A stretch of 64,000 bases of DNA from contig JAPZTS010000007.1 in the NCBI GenBank assembly GCA_027533185.1, forward strand, positions 1-64,000, in the 5' to 3' direction. Position 1 is the stretch's first letter. Each line of letters opens with the position of its first letter. The position numbers were made by a program, and so were the translations under genes. The notes beneath the pieces are model-generated. The model worked only from the letters and a program-made list of their open reading frames with translations. It had not been told where the DNA came from and made no database searches. This DNA is from Leptospira sp. (GTDB taxonomy: Bacteria > Spirochaetota > Leptospiria > Leptospirales > Leptospiraceae). Below, one piece after another: positions 44,677-54,645 of the stretch.

Positions 44677-45705
44677 TTAGGAAAATTGTTTTAAAAAACG
44701 AAGATTCCCAGATTGGAAGTAACGAATGTCATGGATTCCATAGCGCATCATTACCAACCGGTCTAAACCCAAACCAAAAGCAAAGCCTGTCCATTTTTTA
44801 GAATCCAAGCCAGCATACTCCAATACATTTGGGTGCACGAGTCCACAGGGCAATAGTTCAAGCCAACCGCTGTGCTTACATACAGAACATCCATCTCCAC
44901 CACAAACCAAACATTGGATATCTAATTCAAAACCTGGCTCAACAAAAGGGAAATAACCTGGTCTGAGTCTCGTTTTAATTTCTTTACGGAAGACCCGAGA
45001 AAGGAGTGTCTCCATTGTATAGATCAAATGTGCGATGGAAATATCTTCGCCTACTACCATCCCCTCTACTTGGTAGAAGGTATTTTCATGGGATGCATCC
45101 ACCTCTTCATAACGGAAGACACGTCCTGGTGCAATGATCCGAAACGGGGGTTTTAGCTTACGTAGAGCTCTAACTTGGATTGCTGATGTATGGGTGCGAA
45201 GCAAGTTCCCATCCACCGTATAAAACGTATCCTGCATGTCCCGAGCAGGGTGATCCTCACTAAAATTGAGGGCGGCAAAATTATTCTCATCCGTCTCAAC
45301 CTCGGGTCCGTCCATGATGGAAAATCCCATAGAAGAAAAAATATCTTCGATTTCGTATTGGATTTGAGAAATAGGATGGATCGATCCAGTATCTGCAAAT
45401 TTTGTCGGACGTAGTACATCAAAAATTTCTTTTTTTAACTCATTCTCATAGAAACTCTCTTTTAAATTCTTTTTTTGTGATTCAATAATTGCTTCGAGTT
45501 TTACTTGAGCTTCATTTGCGAGTTTGCCGATGGATTTTTTTTCCTCAACAGATAAACTTGCGAGACCCTTTAGAACAGCCGTAAGTTTTCCTTTTTTACC
45601 AATATAGATGTTTTTTGTCTGATCAAGATCTGCTTCGGACTTGGTTGTTTTGATGGAAACTTCGGCTTCCTTGACAAGAGATTCTATTTCTAGTTGTAAA
45701 CTCAT
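44677..45705 (-). CDS. pheS: Phenylalanyl-tRNA synthetase alpha subunit PheS
   Basis: 342 residues. An N-terminal coiled coil leads to the class II core: motif 1 region [21 protein letters not shown], motif 2 [18 protein letters not shown], and motif 3 [15 protein letters not shown] [12 protein letters not shown] insertion before [17 protein letters not shown] is common in PheS. It charges tRNA-Phe with the beta subunit PheT, which is not adjacent; separation of pheS from pheT is unusual. It overlaps mpl by 4 nt. Confidence 0.97.
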   Translation of the reverse strand: MSLQLEIESLVKEAEVSIKTTKSEADLDQTKNIYIGKKGKLTAVLKGLASLSVEEKKSIGKLANEAQVKLEAIIESQKKNLKESFYENELKKEIFDVLRPTKFADTGSIHPISQIQYEIEDIFSSMGFSIMDGPEVETDENNFAALNFSEDHPARDMQDTFYTVDGNLLRTHTSAIQVRALRKLKPPFRIIAPGRVFRYEEVDASHENTFYQVEGMVVGEDISIAHLIYTMETLLSRVFRKEIKTRLRPGYFPFVEPGFELDIQCLVCGGDGCSVCKHSGWLELLPCGLVHPNVLEYAGLDSKKWTGFAFGLGLDRLVMMRYGIHDIRYFQSGNLRFLKQFS

Positions 45706-47096
45706 TTATTCACTCGGCTTGATATAATTTCTTTTAATTCTGGATAGATTCCACCAAATGCTCCATTGGACATGGCAAGTACGATTACTTTGTTTTTTGC
45801 AAATGCTGGTAAGTGTTTTTTCAGGAGTGATGGAATCTCCTTTGGCGTATTTGCATAGATAGCTGGTTTTTTATTTTTAGTTTGGATATCCTTGACCAAC
45901 TTCTTTACATCTAGCTTGAGTTTTTTTGCTACTTTGTTTACCTGGTAGACCTCAGAAATAATTACAAGATCAGAACCTTTAAAACAATTTGCAAAATCCT
46001 CTTGGAAGACATTTCGATGCGAGGTTGCACTCCTCGGCTCAAACAGGGAGACTATTTTATAACCAGGATAGGCTTCCTTATGTGCTTTGATTGTCTCAAG
46101 TATAGCAACTGGGTGGTGCGCAAAATCTTCAACGAGTAGACTAGATTCAGTTTTAACTAGGGTCTCTTGTCGCCTTTTGACTCCCGGGAATCTAAGGAAG
46201 GCGTCAATAATTTCCTCGCGCCTTTTTGGCGCGATTTCTAAACAAACTCTGATGGCTGCTTCCGCATTGCGATAGTTATGTGCACCTATCAATTCAGGTT
46301 TTAAAACCTTTTTAGATTTCAGATCCTTTAAAATTCCCTTTGTGTAACCTAGTTGGGAATTTCTTTCACCAAGTTCAAATCCTTCTGTTTTTATATAAAC
46401 AAGATTGGAGGTGATCTCCTTTAAGTTTTTGGATCCATTCCAGAAAAAAACCTTTCCATTTCCAGGGACTAAGTTTAACAAACGTTTGAACATGGTTTTG
46501 ATTGCATCGATGTTTGCGAAAATATCCGCATGATCAAAGTCAAGAGCATTCATAACCAAAAAAAATGGTCTATAGTGCAAAAACTTTGAACTTTTATCAA
46601 AGAAAGCGGAATCATACTCATCACCTTCTATAACAAAAAATTCGCCATTTCCAAGATCAAATCCTGGAAATCCATCCTTTCGAATTCCTCCCACAAACAA
46701 ACCAGGGTTCAAACCTAACTCTTGCAAGATCCAGTGAATCAAAAAGGTAGTGGTCGTCTTTCCGTGTGTACCCGAAATAACGATCGACTTTTTATTTTTT
46801 AGAAAAAAATATCCGATCGCTTGAGCCATACTCATGTATTCTATTCCAGAATTTAATACTTCTTCGACCTCAGGGTTCCCTCTTGAAATCGCATTCCCGA
46901 TAATTACAAGGTCTGCATCTTTTAAATTTTCTTTATTGTATCCAGACTTTGGAGTAAGGCCCCACTCCAAAAGTTTGTCAGACATAGGAGGGTATAAATT
47001 TTCATCCGAGCCGGAAACATCATGCCCTTGTTTTTTTAACATATAGGCTAAATTGCCCATAGCAATTCCACCAATTCCCGTGAGAAATATTTTCAA
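45702..47096 (-). CDS. mpl: Mpl-type murein peptide ligase
   Basis: 464 residues from a TTG start. [11 protein letters not shown] at the N-terminus binds [15 protein letters not shown] is the Mur ligase P-loop, and [16 protein letters not shown] plus [16 protein letters not shown] are diagnostic for Mpl rather than MurC. Mpl joins UDP-MurNAc to recycled L-Ala-gamma-D-Glu-meso-diaminopimelate. [17 protein letters not shown] and [14 protein letters not shown] mark the C-terminal domain. It overlaps both neighbours by 4 nt. Confidence 0.92.
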   Translation of the reverse strand: MKIFLTGIGGIAMGNLAYMLKKQGHDVSGSDENLYPPMSDKLLEWGLTPKSGYNKENLKDADLVIIGNAISRGNPEVEEVLNSGIEYMSMAQAIGYFFLKNKKSIVISGTHGKTTTTFLIHWILQELGLNPGLFVGGIRKDGFPGFDLGNGEFFVIEGDEYDSAFFDKSSKFLHYRPFFLVMNALDFDHADIFANIDAIKTMFKRLLNLVPGNGKVFFWNGSKNLKEITSNLVYIKTEGFELGERNSQLGYTKGILKDLKSKKVLKPELIGAHNYRNAEAAIRVCLEIAPKRREEIIDAFLRFPGVKRRQETLVKTESSLLVEDFAHHPVAILETIKAHKEAYPGYKIVSLFEPRSATSHRNVFQEDFANCFKGSDLVIISEVYQVNKVAKKLKLDVKKLVKDIQTKNKKPAIYANTPKEIPSLLKKHLPAFAKNKVIVLAMSNGAFGGIYPELKEIISSRVNK

Positions 47097-47749
47097 AAGA
47101 GCACCGTCCGAAGAACATTATAAATAAGTAATGGAATAGAAACTAAAACCAGGAAAAATAACAGAACCTTTAATAAGAAAAATAGAAAGTCAAACGAAGA
47201 CCAGTCCTTCTGAGATGTAAGATAAAAATATGCTAAATGCAAGGAATAGAAAAAACCTATTACAAGCAGAAAAAGAGGAATCGGGTTGGGAAGAATCCAA
47301 AATATAGCTGTGGAAGAAAATGGCAAAAACGAAATTAGGAAAACATGAGGTGGCGGAGCATCCCACGCAACCGACCTATCCCTTGTCATGTGATAGATTC
47401 GGAAGCTATCGATTAAGCGAATTAGCAAATAGAAAACTAGATAAAAAAGGAACAAACTCACCATACCTTGAGTAAAGGTTAACCTTGTTTCTTCATCGAT
47501 GGTTGTAGCTTTAAAAATTAGTATCTGAATGCAGTTTCCAAAAAACTTAAAAATCGGTGCAAGGATAAACAGCTGTAAGTGGGCAATCCACAAATCTTTC
47601 CCACCCAGTTCTTCCGTTTGGAAATAGGATTCAAATGCCGACTTTGGAGAAAAAAACAAATCGCGTAAAAGAGCGAGCCTAGGTTGTGTATTGGTTTCTG
47701 ATTGCACCTTATTGGATTTTCTGGCTAGGACGCTCATAACGGGAAGCAT
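47093..47749 (-). CDS. Yip1-like multi-pass membrane protein
   Basis: 218 residues with an N-terminal cytoplasmic part ([20 protein letters not shown], the usual opening of Yip1/YIP1-like proteins in operons of this kind) and about five membrane segments. Starts at 47749 or 47737 both overlap the preceding gene by 26-41 nt. No catalytic motif. Function unknown; its position inside the Gld-type ABC operon suggests a membrane-assembly role. Confidence 0.7.
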   Translation of the reverse strand: MLPVMSVLARKSNKVQSETNTQPRLALLRDLFFSPKSAFESYFQTEELGGKDLWIAHLQLFILAPIFKFFGNCIQILIFKATTIDEETRLTFTQGMVSLFLFYLVFYLLIRLIDSFRIYHMTRDRSVAWDAPPPHVFLISFLPFSSTAIFWILPNPIPLFLLVIGFFYSLHLAYFYLTSQKDWSSFDFLFFLLKVLLFFLVLVSIPLLIYNVLRTVLF

Positions 47750-48779
47750 TTTTCACTCGTTCCATCGATTCTATGAGCTTTAGGAATGAATCTTCCTTAA
47801 TGAGAATGGGTGATTCTAAAAATCCTGGGGAAATCTCTCTTTGGACGATACGGTAGTTTTCGGAAGAGCCTTGAACAAGACCAAAGAATGAAATTCGAAT
47901 TTTCCTTCCTTCACTCGGTTCGATCCAAATGTTGGCCTCGGGATCTTTGGTATTGATTGAGGAGGACGTTGGTGCTCCTGGCTCATCCAAATACAAGTCT
48001 GCCCGTAACCCCTTTATGATCCCATCCCATTGATTCCCTAAATCTGGAGAAATAACAGCCCGCTCTTGTGTCGTCCGACTCCATTTGTTTATGTAATTGC
48101 CATACTGATTTTTTTCGGCAACATTTTGTACCTGAACCAAATTTCCTTGGCCACGGAACTCAATTGACTTCAAATAACCACTACTAGATGGAACCAAAGA
48201 TCTTTCTCGAAAAGCAAGGTTTGTAGTTCGAAACTTTTCTATGATATAGTTAAATGGAGCAATCACCTCCTCACCTACAAGCACTGCAACCCGACCTTCA
48301 TCGGTTGTAATTTTTTTACCAAAGATCAGAATCTTATTCTCTTTGCTATCTGGATCAAAACTAGAATCATCACTCAAAATGAATTTAGGTCCAGATTCAT
48401 CCAAACAATAGCTCGATTTTACTTGGTCAGTTGCCTTTTCGATAATTTTGGTTTTTAATGCACTGAGTTCAGAAAAACTATTTTTAACATTATAATTCGC
48501 TTCATAAAAGTAATCTTTTCCTTCGTTGGAAAACGATTGTGTGTACAGAGGTTGTATTTTCCAAAGAGTATCTATAGAGGAAAATTTAACTTTTTCTCTC
48601 ATAAACCTTTTTCCTTCCCCACCACACCAATCTTCAGTAGGAGGGAGATACAGTATCGTTTTCCAATTCTTTTTCCAATAAGAAGTTTCTGTAATATTTT
48701 CTGGCCTTTCTTCCATATAAAAGATAATGCCAAAGAGTAAAACAAATGCTGAAACAATGTAAAGATACTTCAAATTCAT
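47709..48779 (-). CDS. DUF4340-like membrane-anchored protein
   Basis: 356 residues. One N-terminal membrane segment (YLYIVSAFVLLFGIIFYM) then a beta-rich extracytoplasmic part (ILIFGKKITTDEGRVAVLVGEEVIAPFNYI, NIWIEPSEGRKIRISFFG). The placement directly after a GldG-type gene, the single anchor and the size match DUF4340 proteins, which accompany Gld-type ABC exporters in many bacteria; sequence identity is not strong enough for me to be sure. Four bases separate it from the GldG gene; its end overlaps the Yip1-like gene. Confidence 0.65.
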   Translation of the reverse strand: MNLKYLYIVSAFVLLFGIIFYMEERPENITETSYWKKNWKTILYLPPTEDWCGGEGKRFMREKVKFSSIDTLWKIQPLYTQSFSNEGKDYFYEANYNVKNSFSELSALKTKIIEKATDQVKSSYCLDESGPKFILSDDSSFDPDSKENKILIFGKKITTDEGRVAVLVGEEVIAPFNYIIEKFRTTNLAFRERSLVPSSSGYLKSIEFRGQGNLVQVQNVAEKNQYGNYINKWSRTTQERAVISPDLGNQWDGIIKGLRADLYLDEPGAPTSSSINTKDPEANIWIEPSEGRKIRISFFGLVQGSSENYRIVQREISPGFLESPILIKEDSFLKLIESMERVKNASRYERPSQKIQ

Positions 48780-48783
48780 CTCA

Positions 48784-50655
48784 TTAAACTTCTGCTAAAG
48801 ACTTTTTTCGTCTAACATAAACATAATACGACCCGATCGAGATTATTAATCCCGGGAAGAAAAAAACACCGATAGCCCAAACAACTAATTTTTGATTGTC
48901 CGTTAGATTGATAGTTTGGATATCTTCTTTTTTCTCTGGAATTTCAGCCACTGCCACATCCAAAAACAAACCTGTTACGGAAACAGTGGATAACTGGACA
49001 TTCATCAAGTAAGGAATAAACTGATCTGTTATCCAAGATGTTCCTGAATGTAGAATGATTTTTCCTGTTTTATCACCTGTTAAAGATAGTGGAGATAGAA
49101 CCAAAGATAGGATACGGTTATCTTTTTTTTCTGCTCCATCCATTTTGCCATTTTTATTCTCGTCAGCGTACACTTCGTATCCAGATTCAAGAATTGAATT
49201 CGATTTGAATAAAAAGGGACCAGTCCCGGTTGATTCCAAAGTAAAATATCCACTATAGGGAAAAAGAATACCCATGTCTTTTTTTTGAATCAATTCCGTT
49301 AACTTGTTTTCTGGAAATCGCTTCGCTTGGACGAAACCAGGTTTCTCATCTCGTTCCACAAGACCAGTGTTGTGAAATTTTACCCCAGCTGCCGTAAGTA
49401 GCCATTCTAAGTTTTCACTTCCCTTCGGTTCCAAAGTGATCAGAAGCTTTCCATTCTTTTCTAAAACATAATTTTTGATCGCCGATTGCGCTTCGGCAGA
49501 AAAAGGAACAGTTGGGCCTAAGATTACAACCATGTCCGCATCTTCGGGAAGTTTTGCGGGCCATCCTTGCGCAAAACCCCATTCTGAAACTTTAAAATTG
49601 AGGAAGCTGAGACTCGAGACAAAGCGATTGACCTGCTCGTTGGGGAGAGGCTTAAAACCAACGCCAAATCTCTCACCGTTAGAAGTAGTAAAATATACTT
49701 TTTTTTGTTCTGTTGTTACATTTAAGATCGCTGCAACTAACTTGCGTTCTAAATCTTCCAAATCTTTCGGCTCTTTTGCAACTACACGTTCTTCGGCAAA
49801 GGGAGAGCCCAATGAAGTGAGAGTTAGCTTTTTTGATCTAACAAAAATAGTACCGTTTGAAACCTGTCCAAAATCTCTTAGTAGATCCACTTCAACGTCT
49901 GCATTGATAAACTGTATGGAAATCTTTGGATTTTCTGACCGAATTTGATCCAAGAGTATTTCAATATCAGGCCTCACTCTCGTAAGAGCAAAAGCAGACA
50001 TTTTATCCCCGTTTGGTGGCCCATCTGCTTCAAGCGGACGTGGGTAGAATGCCGTAATGGTTACCTCTGTAGAGATTTGTTTTAACAAATTTTTCGAAAT
50101 AGAGGATAGAGAGAACTTTCCTTGCGAACTGAGGTCAAAATTGTAATTCCGTTTGATCGCAAAGTAATTCACAGCCACCAAAATGGGTAGTAAAATCAAA
50201 AAATTCAACACCGCATTTTGTAGAAGGGAGTTTTTAGATTTTGCTAGGTGGCTTTGTGCCTCAAGGGAAGCTCTGCCAATTTCTAGTAGTACAATCTGCA
50301 ATAGGTAGAGCAAAGAAAAAAGTACGACCACCAAGAGCAAAAATTCTCTAATTTTGGGAATGGAACTAGCTTCTTCAGAGAGTCCAGCAGTTGGCTTAAA
50401 TTCAATGAGATCTCGAATGATAGAAAGGAAAAAAGCAGAGATACCAAGTCCATAAGCAAAATACCTGGATTTATCTTCCTTTCGAACTCCATTTATGTAC
50501 GTTCTGTACATAATATCGAAGGAAAGAAAAAGAAAAATTAATAAATACCATATAATTTTTCTTTTTGGCTCTGTAATCATTCCATCGAACAAAAAGAAAA
50601 GAAATAAGGATAATACAGAGAAAAAAGGTAAAACTCTTTGTAAGGAAATATTCAT
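48784..50655 (-). CDS. GldG-type ABC-transporter auxiliary protein
   Basis: 623 residues. About five N-terminal membrane segments (to about 175), a large extracytoplasmic part (about 180-590) and one C-terminal membrane helix. FSLSSISKNLLKQISTEVTITAFY, VYFTTSNGERFGVGF and ADMVVILGPTVPFSAEAQSAIKNYVLEKNGKLLITLEP are the marks of the GldG / ABC-2 auxiliary family. In Bacteroidetes GldF-GldG-GldA supports gliding and secretion; in spirochaetes the cargo is unknown. One base after the permease gene. Confidence 0.88.
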   Translation of the reverse strand: MNISLQRVLPFFSVLSLFLFFLFDGMITEPKRKIIWYLLIFLFLSFDIMYRTYINGVRKEDKSRYFAYGLGISAFFLSIIRDLIEFKPTAGLSEEASSIPKIREFLLLVVVLFSLLYLLQIVLLEIGRASLEAQSHLAKSKNSLLQNAVLNFLILLPILVAVNYFAIKRNYNFDLSSQGKFSLSSISKNLLKQISTEVTITAFYPRPLEADGPPNGDKMSAFALTRVRPDIEILLDQIRSENPKISIQFINADVEVDLLRDFGQVSNGTIFVRSKKLTLTSLGSPFAEERVVAKEPKDLEDLERKLVAAILNVTTEQKKVYFTTSNGERFGVGFKPLPNEQVNRFVSSLSFLNFKVSEWGFAQGWPAKLPEDADMVVILGPTVPFSAEAQSAIKNYVLEKNGKLLITLEPKGSENLEWLLTAAGVKFHNTGLVERDEKPGFVQAKRFPENKLTELIQKKDMGILFPYSGYFTLESTGTGPFLFKSNSILESGYEVYADENKNGKMDGAEKKDNRILSLVLSPLSLTGDKTGKIILHSGTSWITDQFIPYLMNVQLSTVSVTGLFLDVAVAEIPEKKEDIQTINLTDNQKLVVWAIGVFFFPGLIISIGSYYVYVRRKKSLAEV

Positions 50656-50656
50656 A

Positions 50657-51388
50657 CTAACCTCTCCACCTTCGCGATTCTAATACCTTCACAGTCATAT
50701 ATAAAAATAAAAAAGTACCAGATAGAAAGAATACAATACTTGTTAAGGGCAGAACTCCTTTTGAAAAACTGATAAAATGTGAGAAAATATGTAAGTGAAA
50801 CAATACCTTTCTCGTTGTCGCTTGGAATAAATGAGAAAAATATCCTACTACCCAAAGTGTCAAAATGATTAGAACCGAGATAAGTAGCGAAATCATTTGG
50901 TTCTTTGCTAAACTGGAACCAAAAAGTCCAATGCTAAATGTGAAAATTCCTAATAAAAAAACCCCAATGGTTCCCGAGGCTACTATATACAGCGGAGCCT
51001 TCCAAAACGAATACAACATCAAAGGAAATAAACCATTTATAAAAATTGTTATGATACCACATACAGTTGCACCAAACAAAAATTTACCAAAAATAATTTC
51101 TAAATCTGTTATTGGAGAAGTAAAAAGTAACTCGAGAGTACCTTTATTTTTTTCCTCTACAATACTACCCATGGAAAGGATCACCATTGCGATAAGAATT
51201 GTAGTCATAAAGGAAACAAAAGTTACGATAGTCGCTTCTTCATAATTTGCTCTACCATTAAAATTTAAGATCATAATGAAAAGCGCATTTAGAAAAGCGG
51301 TTCCGCCTAAAACCAAGGGGCCCATAAAAGTTCCAAAAAAAAGTTTAAGTTCTTTTTTGTAGATCCATACTGCACTTTGCCAATTCAT
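50657..51388 (-). CDS. ABC-2 type permease (GldF-like)
   Basis: 243 residues with six membrane segments. [19 protein letters not shown] at the N-terminus and [37 protein letters not shown] are the ABC-2 membrane-domain signature seen in GldF. It forms the channel of the exporter with the ATPase gene, which it overlaps by 4 nt, and the GldG-type gene, one base away. Confidence 0.92.
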   Translation of the reverse strand: MNWQSAVWIYKKELKLFFGTFMGPLVLGGTAFLNALFIMILNFNGRANYEEATIVTFVSFMTTILIAMVILSMGSIVEEKNKGTLELLFTSPITDLEIIFGKFLFGATVCGIITIFINGLFPLMLYSFWKAPLYIVASGTIGVFLLGIFTFSIGLFGSSLAKNQMISLLISVLIILTLWVVGYFSHLFQATTRKVLFHLHIFSHFISFSKGVLPLTSIVFFLSGTFLFLYMTVKVLESRRWRG

Positions 51389-52311
51389 ATTTTCTCCATA
51401 AATATCTGTTCCAAAGATACATCTTGCTTTTTTAGAGATTCAATTTGAATCCCTGAGGAAATCGCGTTTGTAAATAAGGATTCTTTAAACTGTTTCACAT
51501 CCGGAGTTTTGACAAGAAAACTCGCTTCTTCCGCAGTAGAACTAAGCTCTGATACATTCATATTTGAATTCAATTGAAGTAAAAAGTTTTTTAGTTCTGA
51601 CGTCGACTTTCCAGAAAGACCAACTTCCCATCCAGCAAGCCGATTCATCTCTTCTTCTAGCTTATTTAGACTAAGCTCTTGTTTCAGCATTCCTTTATGG
51701 ATAAATAAAAATTTATCACAAGTTTTATAGATCTCACTCAAGATGTGACTGGAAATAAGAACCGTATGATCTCCCGCCAAACTTCGGATTAGGTTTCGAA
51801 TCTCCACAATTTGTTTTGGATCTAAACCAGAGATAGGTTCATCCATAATTACTATTTCAGGATTGCCTAATATAGCCTGGGCTATACCCACTCGTTTCCT
51901 ATATCCGAGAGACAAAGTACCAATCAATTTTTCGGACACTTCTTTTAGATTCGTTTTTTCAATTACTTTTTGAATTTCAGATTGAATGGAGTCATCGGGA
52001 ATTTTTTTAATCCGGCCAACAAACTCTAGATAGTCAATGATTGATAGGTCCTCATAAAGGGGAGGTGTTTCGGGAAGGTAGCCTATCTTTTGTTTGGCTT
52101 CCAAAGGAAAGTCAAAAATAGACTTACCATCAATGCTCGCATCACCGGCACTAGGAATGAGAAATCCTGTTAAAATTCGAATGGTTGTCGTCTTTCCTGC
52201 TCCATTCAAACCCAAAAGTCCAACGATTTCTCCTCGTTCGAGTTTAAAATTGAGCCCAGAGATGGCTCGTTTTTCCCCATAAAATTTCGATAAATTGCTG
52301 ACTTGAATCAT
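51385..52311 (-). CDS. ABC transporter ATP-binding protein (GldA-like)
   Basis: 308 residues from the ATG at 52311; an upstream in-frame start would run across the divergent histidine kinase gene. Walker [11 protein letters not shown], signature [15 protein letters not shown], Walker [14 protein letters not shown], and a His switch in [11 protein letters not shown]-terminal extension (about 215-308) is usual for ATPases paired with ABC-2 exporters. It opens an eight-gene minus operon that runs to 44.1 kb. Only 33 nt separate it from the divergent kinase start. Confidence 0.93.
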   Translation of the reverse strand: MIQVSNLSKFYGEKRAISGLNFKLERGEIVGLLGLNGAGKTTTIRILTGFLIPSAGDASIDGKSIFDFPLEAKQKIGYLPETPPLYEDLSIIDYLEFVGRIKKIPDDSIQSEIQKVIEKTNLKEVSEKLIGTLSLGYRKRVGIAQAILGNPEIVIMDEPISGLDPKQIVEIRNLIRSLAGDHTVLISSHILSEIYKTCDKFLFIHKGMLKQELSLNKLEEEMNRLAGWEVGLSGKSTSELKNFLLQLNSNMNVSELSSTAEEASFLVKTPDVKQFKESLFTNAISSGIQIESLKKQDVSLEQIFMEKI

Positions 52312-52344
52312 AATATTAGATTTCTTTTCGTTATACCTGCACCT

Positions 52345-53844
52345 ATGAACGATTTCTTCAAAAAAATCAAAGGCTTTTTCAAGGATGATGAGAGCTTTTT
52401 TGAAGCAAAGCAACTTCTTGAGAAAAATTGGCACAATTTAACGCCAGACTATTTCAAAAAATTACTAAAATCCTTAAATTATGCGGCTTTCGTCATCGAC
52501 ACAGCAGGAAATTACATCTTCCTAAACGAAGAGGCAAGACGGCTAGTTGAATCCAAGAAACCTTCAGAATCAAACATTTGGAAAGATATCCCAGGGCTCG
52601 AAGATACCGATTTTGGGAAAAAACTCGCACTCTCCATGGAAACCCAATCCAATTTACATTTAGAGATCAGGTTTCCTACGAACCAAGTTTGGTTTGAAAT
52701 TCAAATCATTTCTCAACAGGATTATAGCCTAATCATCGCCAAGGAAATCTCGGAAAAAAAATCGACTGAGATCGGATACAAGACCGTACTTACAAAGAAC
52801 CGGGCAATCCTAAGCTCAATACCAGATGATCTCTATGGAATCCACAAAGATGGGAAAGTAATCAATTATAAAAAATATCCGGATTTTACTGGATGGGATT
52901 CTTTGCCGGACAGTATGGACATACAGTTTTCTTCTATAGACAAACTGTTTCCGGAATCTAAATTGAAGTACATTCAAAACTTAAATCTCGAAACTGGTAA
53001 ATCAGAAACATTAGAATATTCTATAGATGAGTATGATGGAGAAAAATACTACGAAGCTCGTTTCACTAAAACGGGAGAATTCGAGATGTTGGCAATTGTT
53101 CGAAATATTACTGATAGAAAACGCGCGGAAGCCCTTAAAAATGAATTCATAAGTCTTGTTAGTCATGAACTTAGAACTCCACTAACTTCTATTAAAGGAT
53201 CAATCGAACTTTTACTAGCAGGAGTCGCTGGAGAATTATCAAACCAAACTAAATCTCTATTGAATATTTGTAAAAAAAATACCCAACGGCTCGTTCGATT
53301 TGTAACCGATCTCTTAGATATAGAAGCCTTGGATTCAGGAAACATCAATTTCAAATTCAAAATATATTGCCTTCAGGAAATTACTCAAACCTCTGTTGAT
53401 GGAATGAGAACTTTTGCCGAACAATACCATGTTCTGCTCAATTTAAAAAGATATGATGGTGAAACCTTTGTCTATGTGGATGAAGATCGATTGAATCATT
53501 GTATTACAAATTTAATTTCGAATGCAGTAAAATATACTCCCAAGTTTTCTGAAGTAGAAATTACGATTGAAAAAAAAGATTCGGTCGCACAGATCCAAAT
53601 TAAAGATAACGGTCCGGGTATTGACCCGAGTTTTCAACCTAGACTGTTTCATAGATTTGCTCAAGGAACTCCTCCGAAAGATAAACTTGTAGGAGGATCA
53701 GGGTTAGGTCTTTCGATTACCAAAGGGTTTATCGAAGCAATGAAAGGAAAAATCTATTTTCACACATCCGATTTGGGAACTACATTTACCATCGAACTTC
53801 CATTAGTATCCAAACCGATTCCCACAAAAAACTGTGATCAATAA
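52345..53844 (+). CDS. PAS-containing sensor histidine kinase
   Basis: 499 residues from the ATG at 52345. There is no membrane segment, so it is cytoplasmic. Two PAS-like regions (about 40-135 and 145-255) precede the dimerisation/phospho-accepting domain with H274 in FISLVSHELRTPLTS. The ATPase domain has the N box CITNLISNAVKYTP, G1 DNGPGID and G2 VGGSGLGLSITKGF. A single-receiver response regulator starts three bases downstream, so the pair is a complete His-Asp phosphorelay. Input signal unknown. Confidence 0.93.
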   Translation: MNDFFKKIKGFFKDDESFFEAKQLLEKNWHNLTPDYFKKLLKSLNYAAFVIDTAGNYIFLNEEARRLVESKKPSESNIWKDIPGLEDTDFGKKLALSMETQSNLHLEIRFPTNQVWFEIQIISQQDYSLIIAKEISEKKSTEIGYKTVLTKNRAILSSIPDDLYGIHKDGKVINYKKYPDFTGWDSLPDSMDIQFSSIDKLFPESKLKYIQNLNLETGKSETLEYSIDEYDGEKYYEARFTKTGEFEMLAIVRNITDRKRAEALKNEFISLVSHELRTPLTSIKGSIELLLAGVAGELSNQTKSLLNICKKNTQRLVRFVTDLLDIEALDSGNINFKFKIYCLQEITQTSVDGMRTFAEQYHVLLNLKRYDGETFVYVDEDRLNHCITNLISNAVKYTPKFSEVEITIEKKDSVAQIQIKDNGPGIDPSFQPRLFHRFAQGTPPKDKLVGGSGLGLSITKGFIEAMKGKIYFHTSDLGTTFTIELPLVSKPIPTKNCDQ

Positions 53845-53847
53845 ATA

Positions 53848-54249
53848 ATGATAACTAACTTAAAAACTATCCTTATTGTGGAAGATGAAGAAGATATCAT
53901 TGAGATTTTAAGAATCTCCCTTGAGTTCAATAGCAGTTTTGATGTACATTTTGCCAAAACTGGACCAGAAGGTTTACAAAAGGCCATTATCTTACAACCT
54001 GATTTGATTCTGTTGGATGTACTTATGCCTGGAATGAATGGGCTCGAGTTGATCGATGAATTGAAGATATTTCCTGAGACAAAATCCATTCCCGTAGCTT
54101 TTATTACATCAAGAGTATTAAAAAATGAAATCATTGAATACCAAAGGAGAGGGGGGATCGGTGTTATCGAAAAACCGTTCGCCCCACTTGAAATCGCAGA
54201 AAAAATCCAAATCCTGTGGGACGATTTTAAAGAAGAGAAAGCTTTATAA
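53848..54249 (+). CDS. Single-domain response regulator
   Basis: 133 residues, a lone receiver domain. The acidic cluster E12-D13-E14, phospho-acceptor D57 (LILLDVLMPGMNG), switch Thr87 and Lys109 are all present. Without an output domain it probably acts by protein contact or as a phosphate sink for the kinase three bases upstream. Confidence 0.92.
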   Translation: MITNLKTILIVEDEEDIIEILRISLEFNSSFDVHFAKTGPEGLQKAIILQPDLILLDVLMPGMNGLELIDELKIFPETKSIPVAFITSRVLKNEIIEYQRRGGIGVIEKPFAPLEIAEKIQILWDDFKEEKAL

Positions 54250-54271
54250 ATTTCTATAAAAGAGTTTCACA

Positions 54272-54562
54272 TTAGCTGTTAGGTGAATTTTTATCAGTCA
54301 GGAGATAAAAAAGAGGACCAAAACATCCAATAGCCAGAGTAATGAATAACCAAATCCAAGGATTTCTGCCTTTTGATTTTGCATCTCTCCAAATCCAAAC
54401 CAAGATCAACCCCAAAGAAATGATTAAATCAACAAAGACTTGAGCTGTTCCGAATGATTTAAATTGAGCTTCAAAGATTGCAAGTACTCCATCAAAATAC
54501 ACGGCCAAACCAGTTAAGATTCCAAAACCAATCGTAACGATAGCTAAAATTAATTTCTGCAT
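54272..54562 (-). CDS. DUF2834-like small membrane protein
   Basis: 96 residues with three membrane segments. FGTAQVFVDLIISLGLILVWIWRDAKSKGRNPW, with the WRDAxxxGRNPW turn, and FITLAIGCFGPLFYLLTD match DUF2834 proteins. Function unknown. It is divergent from the XRE regulator; the operator half-sites at 54608-54638 lie about 45-75 nt upstream of its start, so that regulator probably controls it. Confidence 0.72.
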   Translation of the reverse strand: MQKLILAIVTIGFGILTGLAVYFDGVLAIFEAQFKSFGTAQVFVDLIISLGLILVWIWRDAKSKGRNPWIWLFITLAIGCFGPLFYLLTDKNSPNS

Positions 54563-54607
54563 TTTTTCCTCATTTACAAAATAATTAATCTCAATTATAA
54601 ATAATTT

Positions 54608-54638
54608 AGGTAATAATTTCCATTACCTATGAGGTAAT
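54608..54638. promoter_or_regulatory. Operator-like half-site array upstream of the XRE regulator
   Basis: Three 7-bp half-sites: AGGTAAT at 54608, its complement ATTACCT at 54622, and AGGTAAT at 54632. The last two make the 17-bp palindrome ATTACCTATGAGGTAAT; the first two make a second palindrome with a 7-nt spacer. It ends 7 nt before the regulator start, a usual place for autoregulation, and faces the divergent DUF2834 gene. Confidence 0.65.
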
Positions 54639-54645
54639 AAAATTT

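Noticed and set aside
52311..52434. N-terminal extension of the ABC ATPase
   Set aside because: The ATPase fold starts at [12 protein letters not shown] (52311), and the extension would cross the divergent kinase start.
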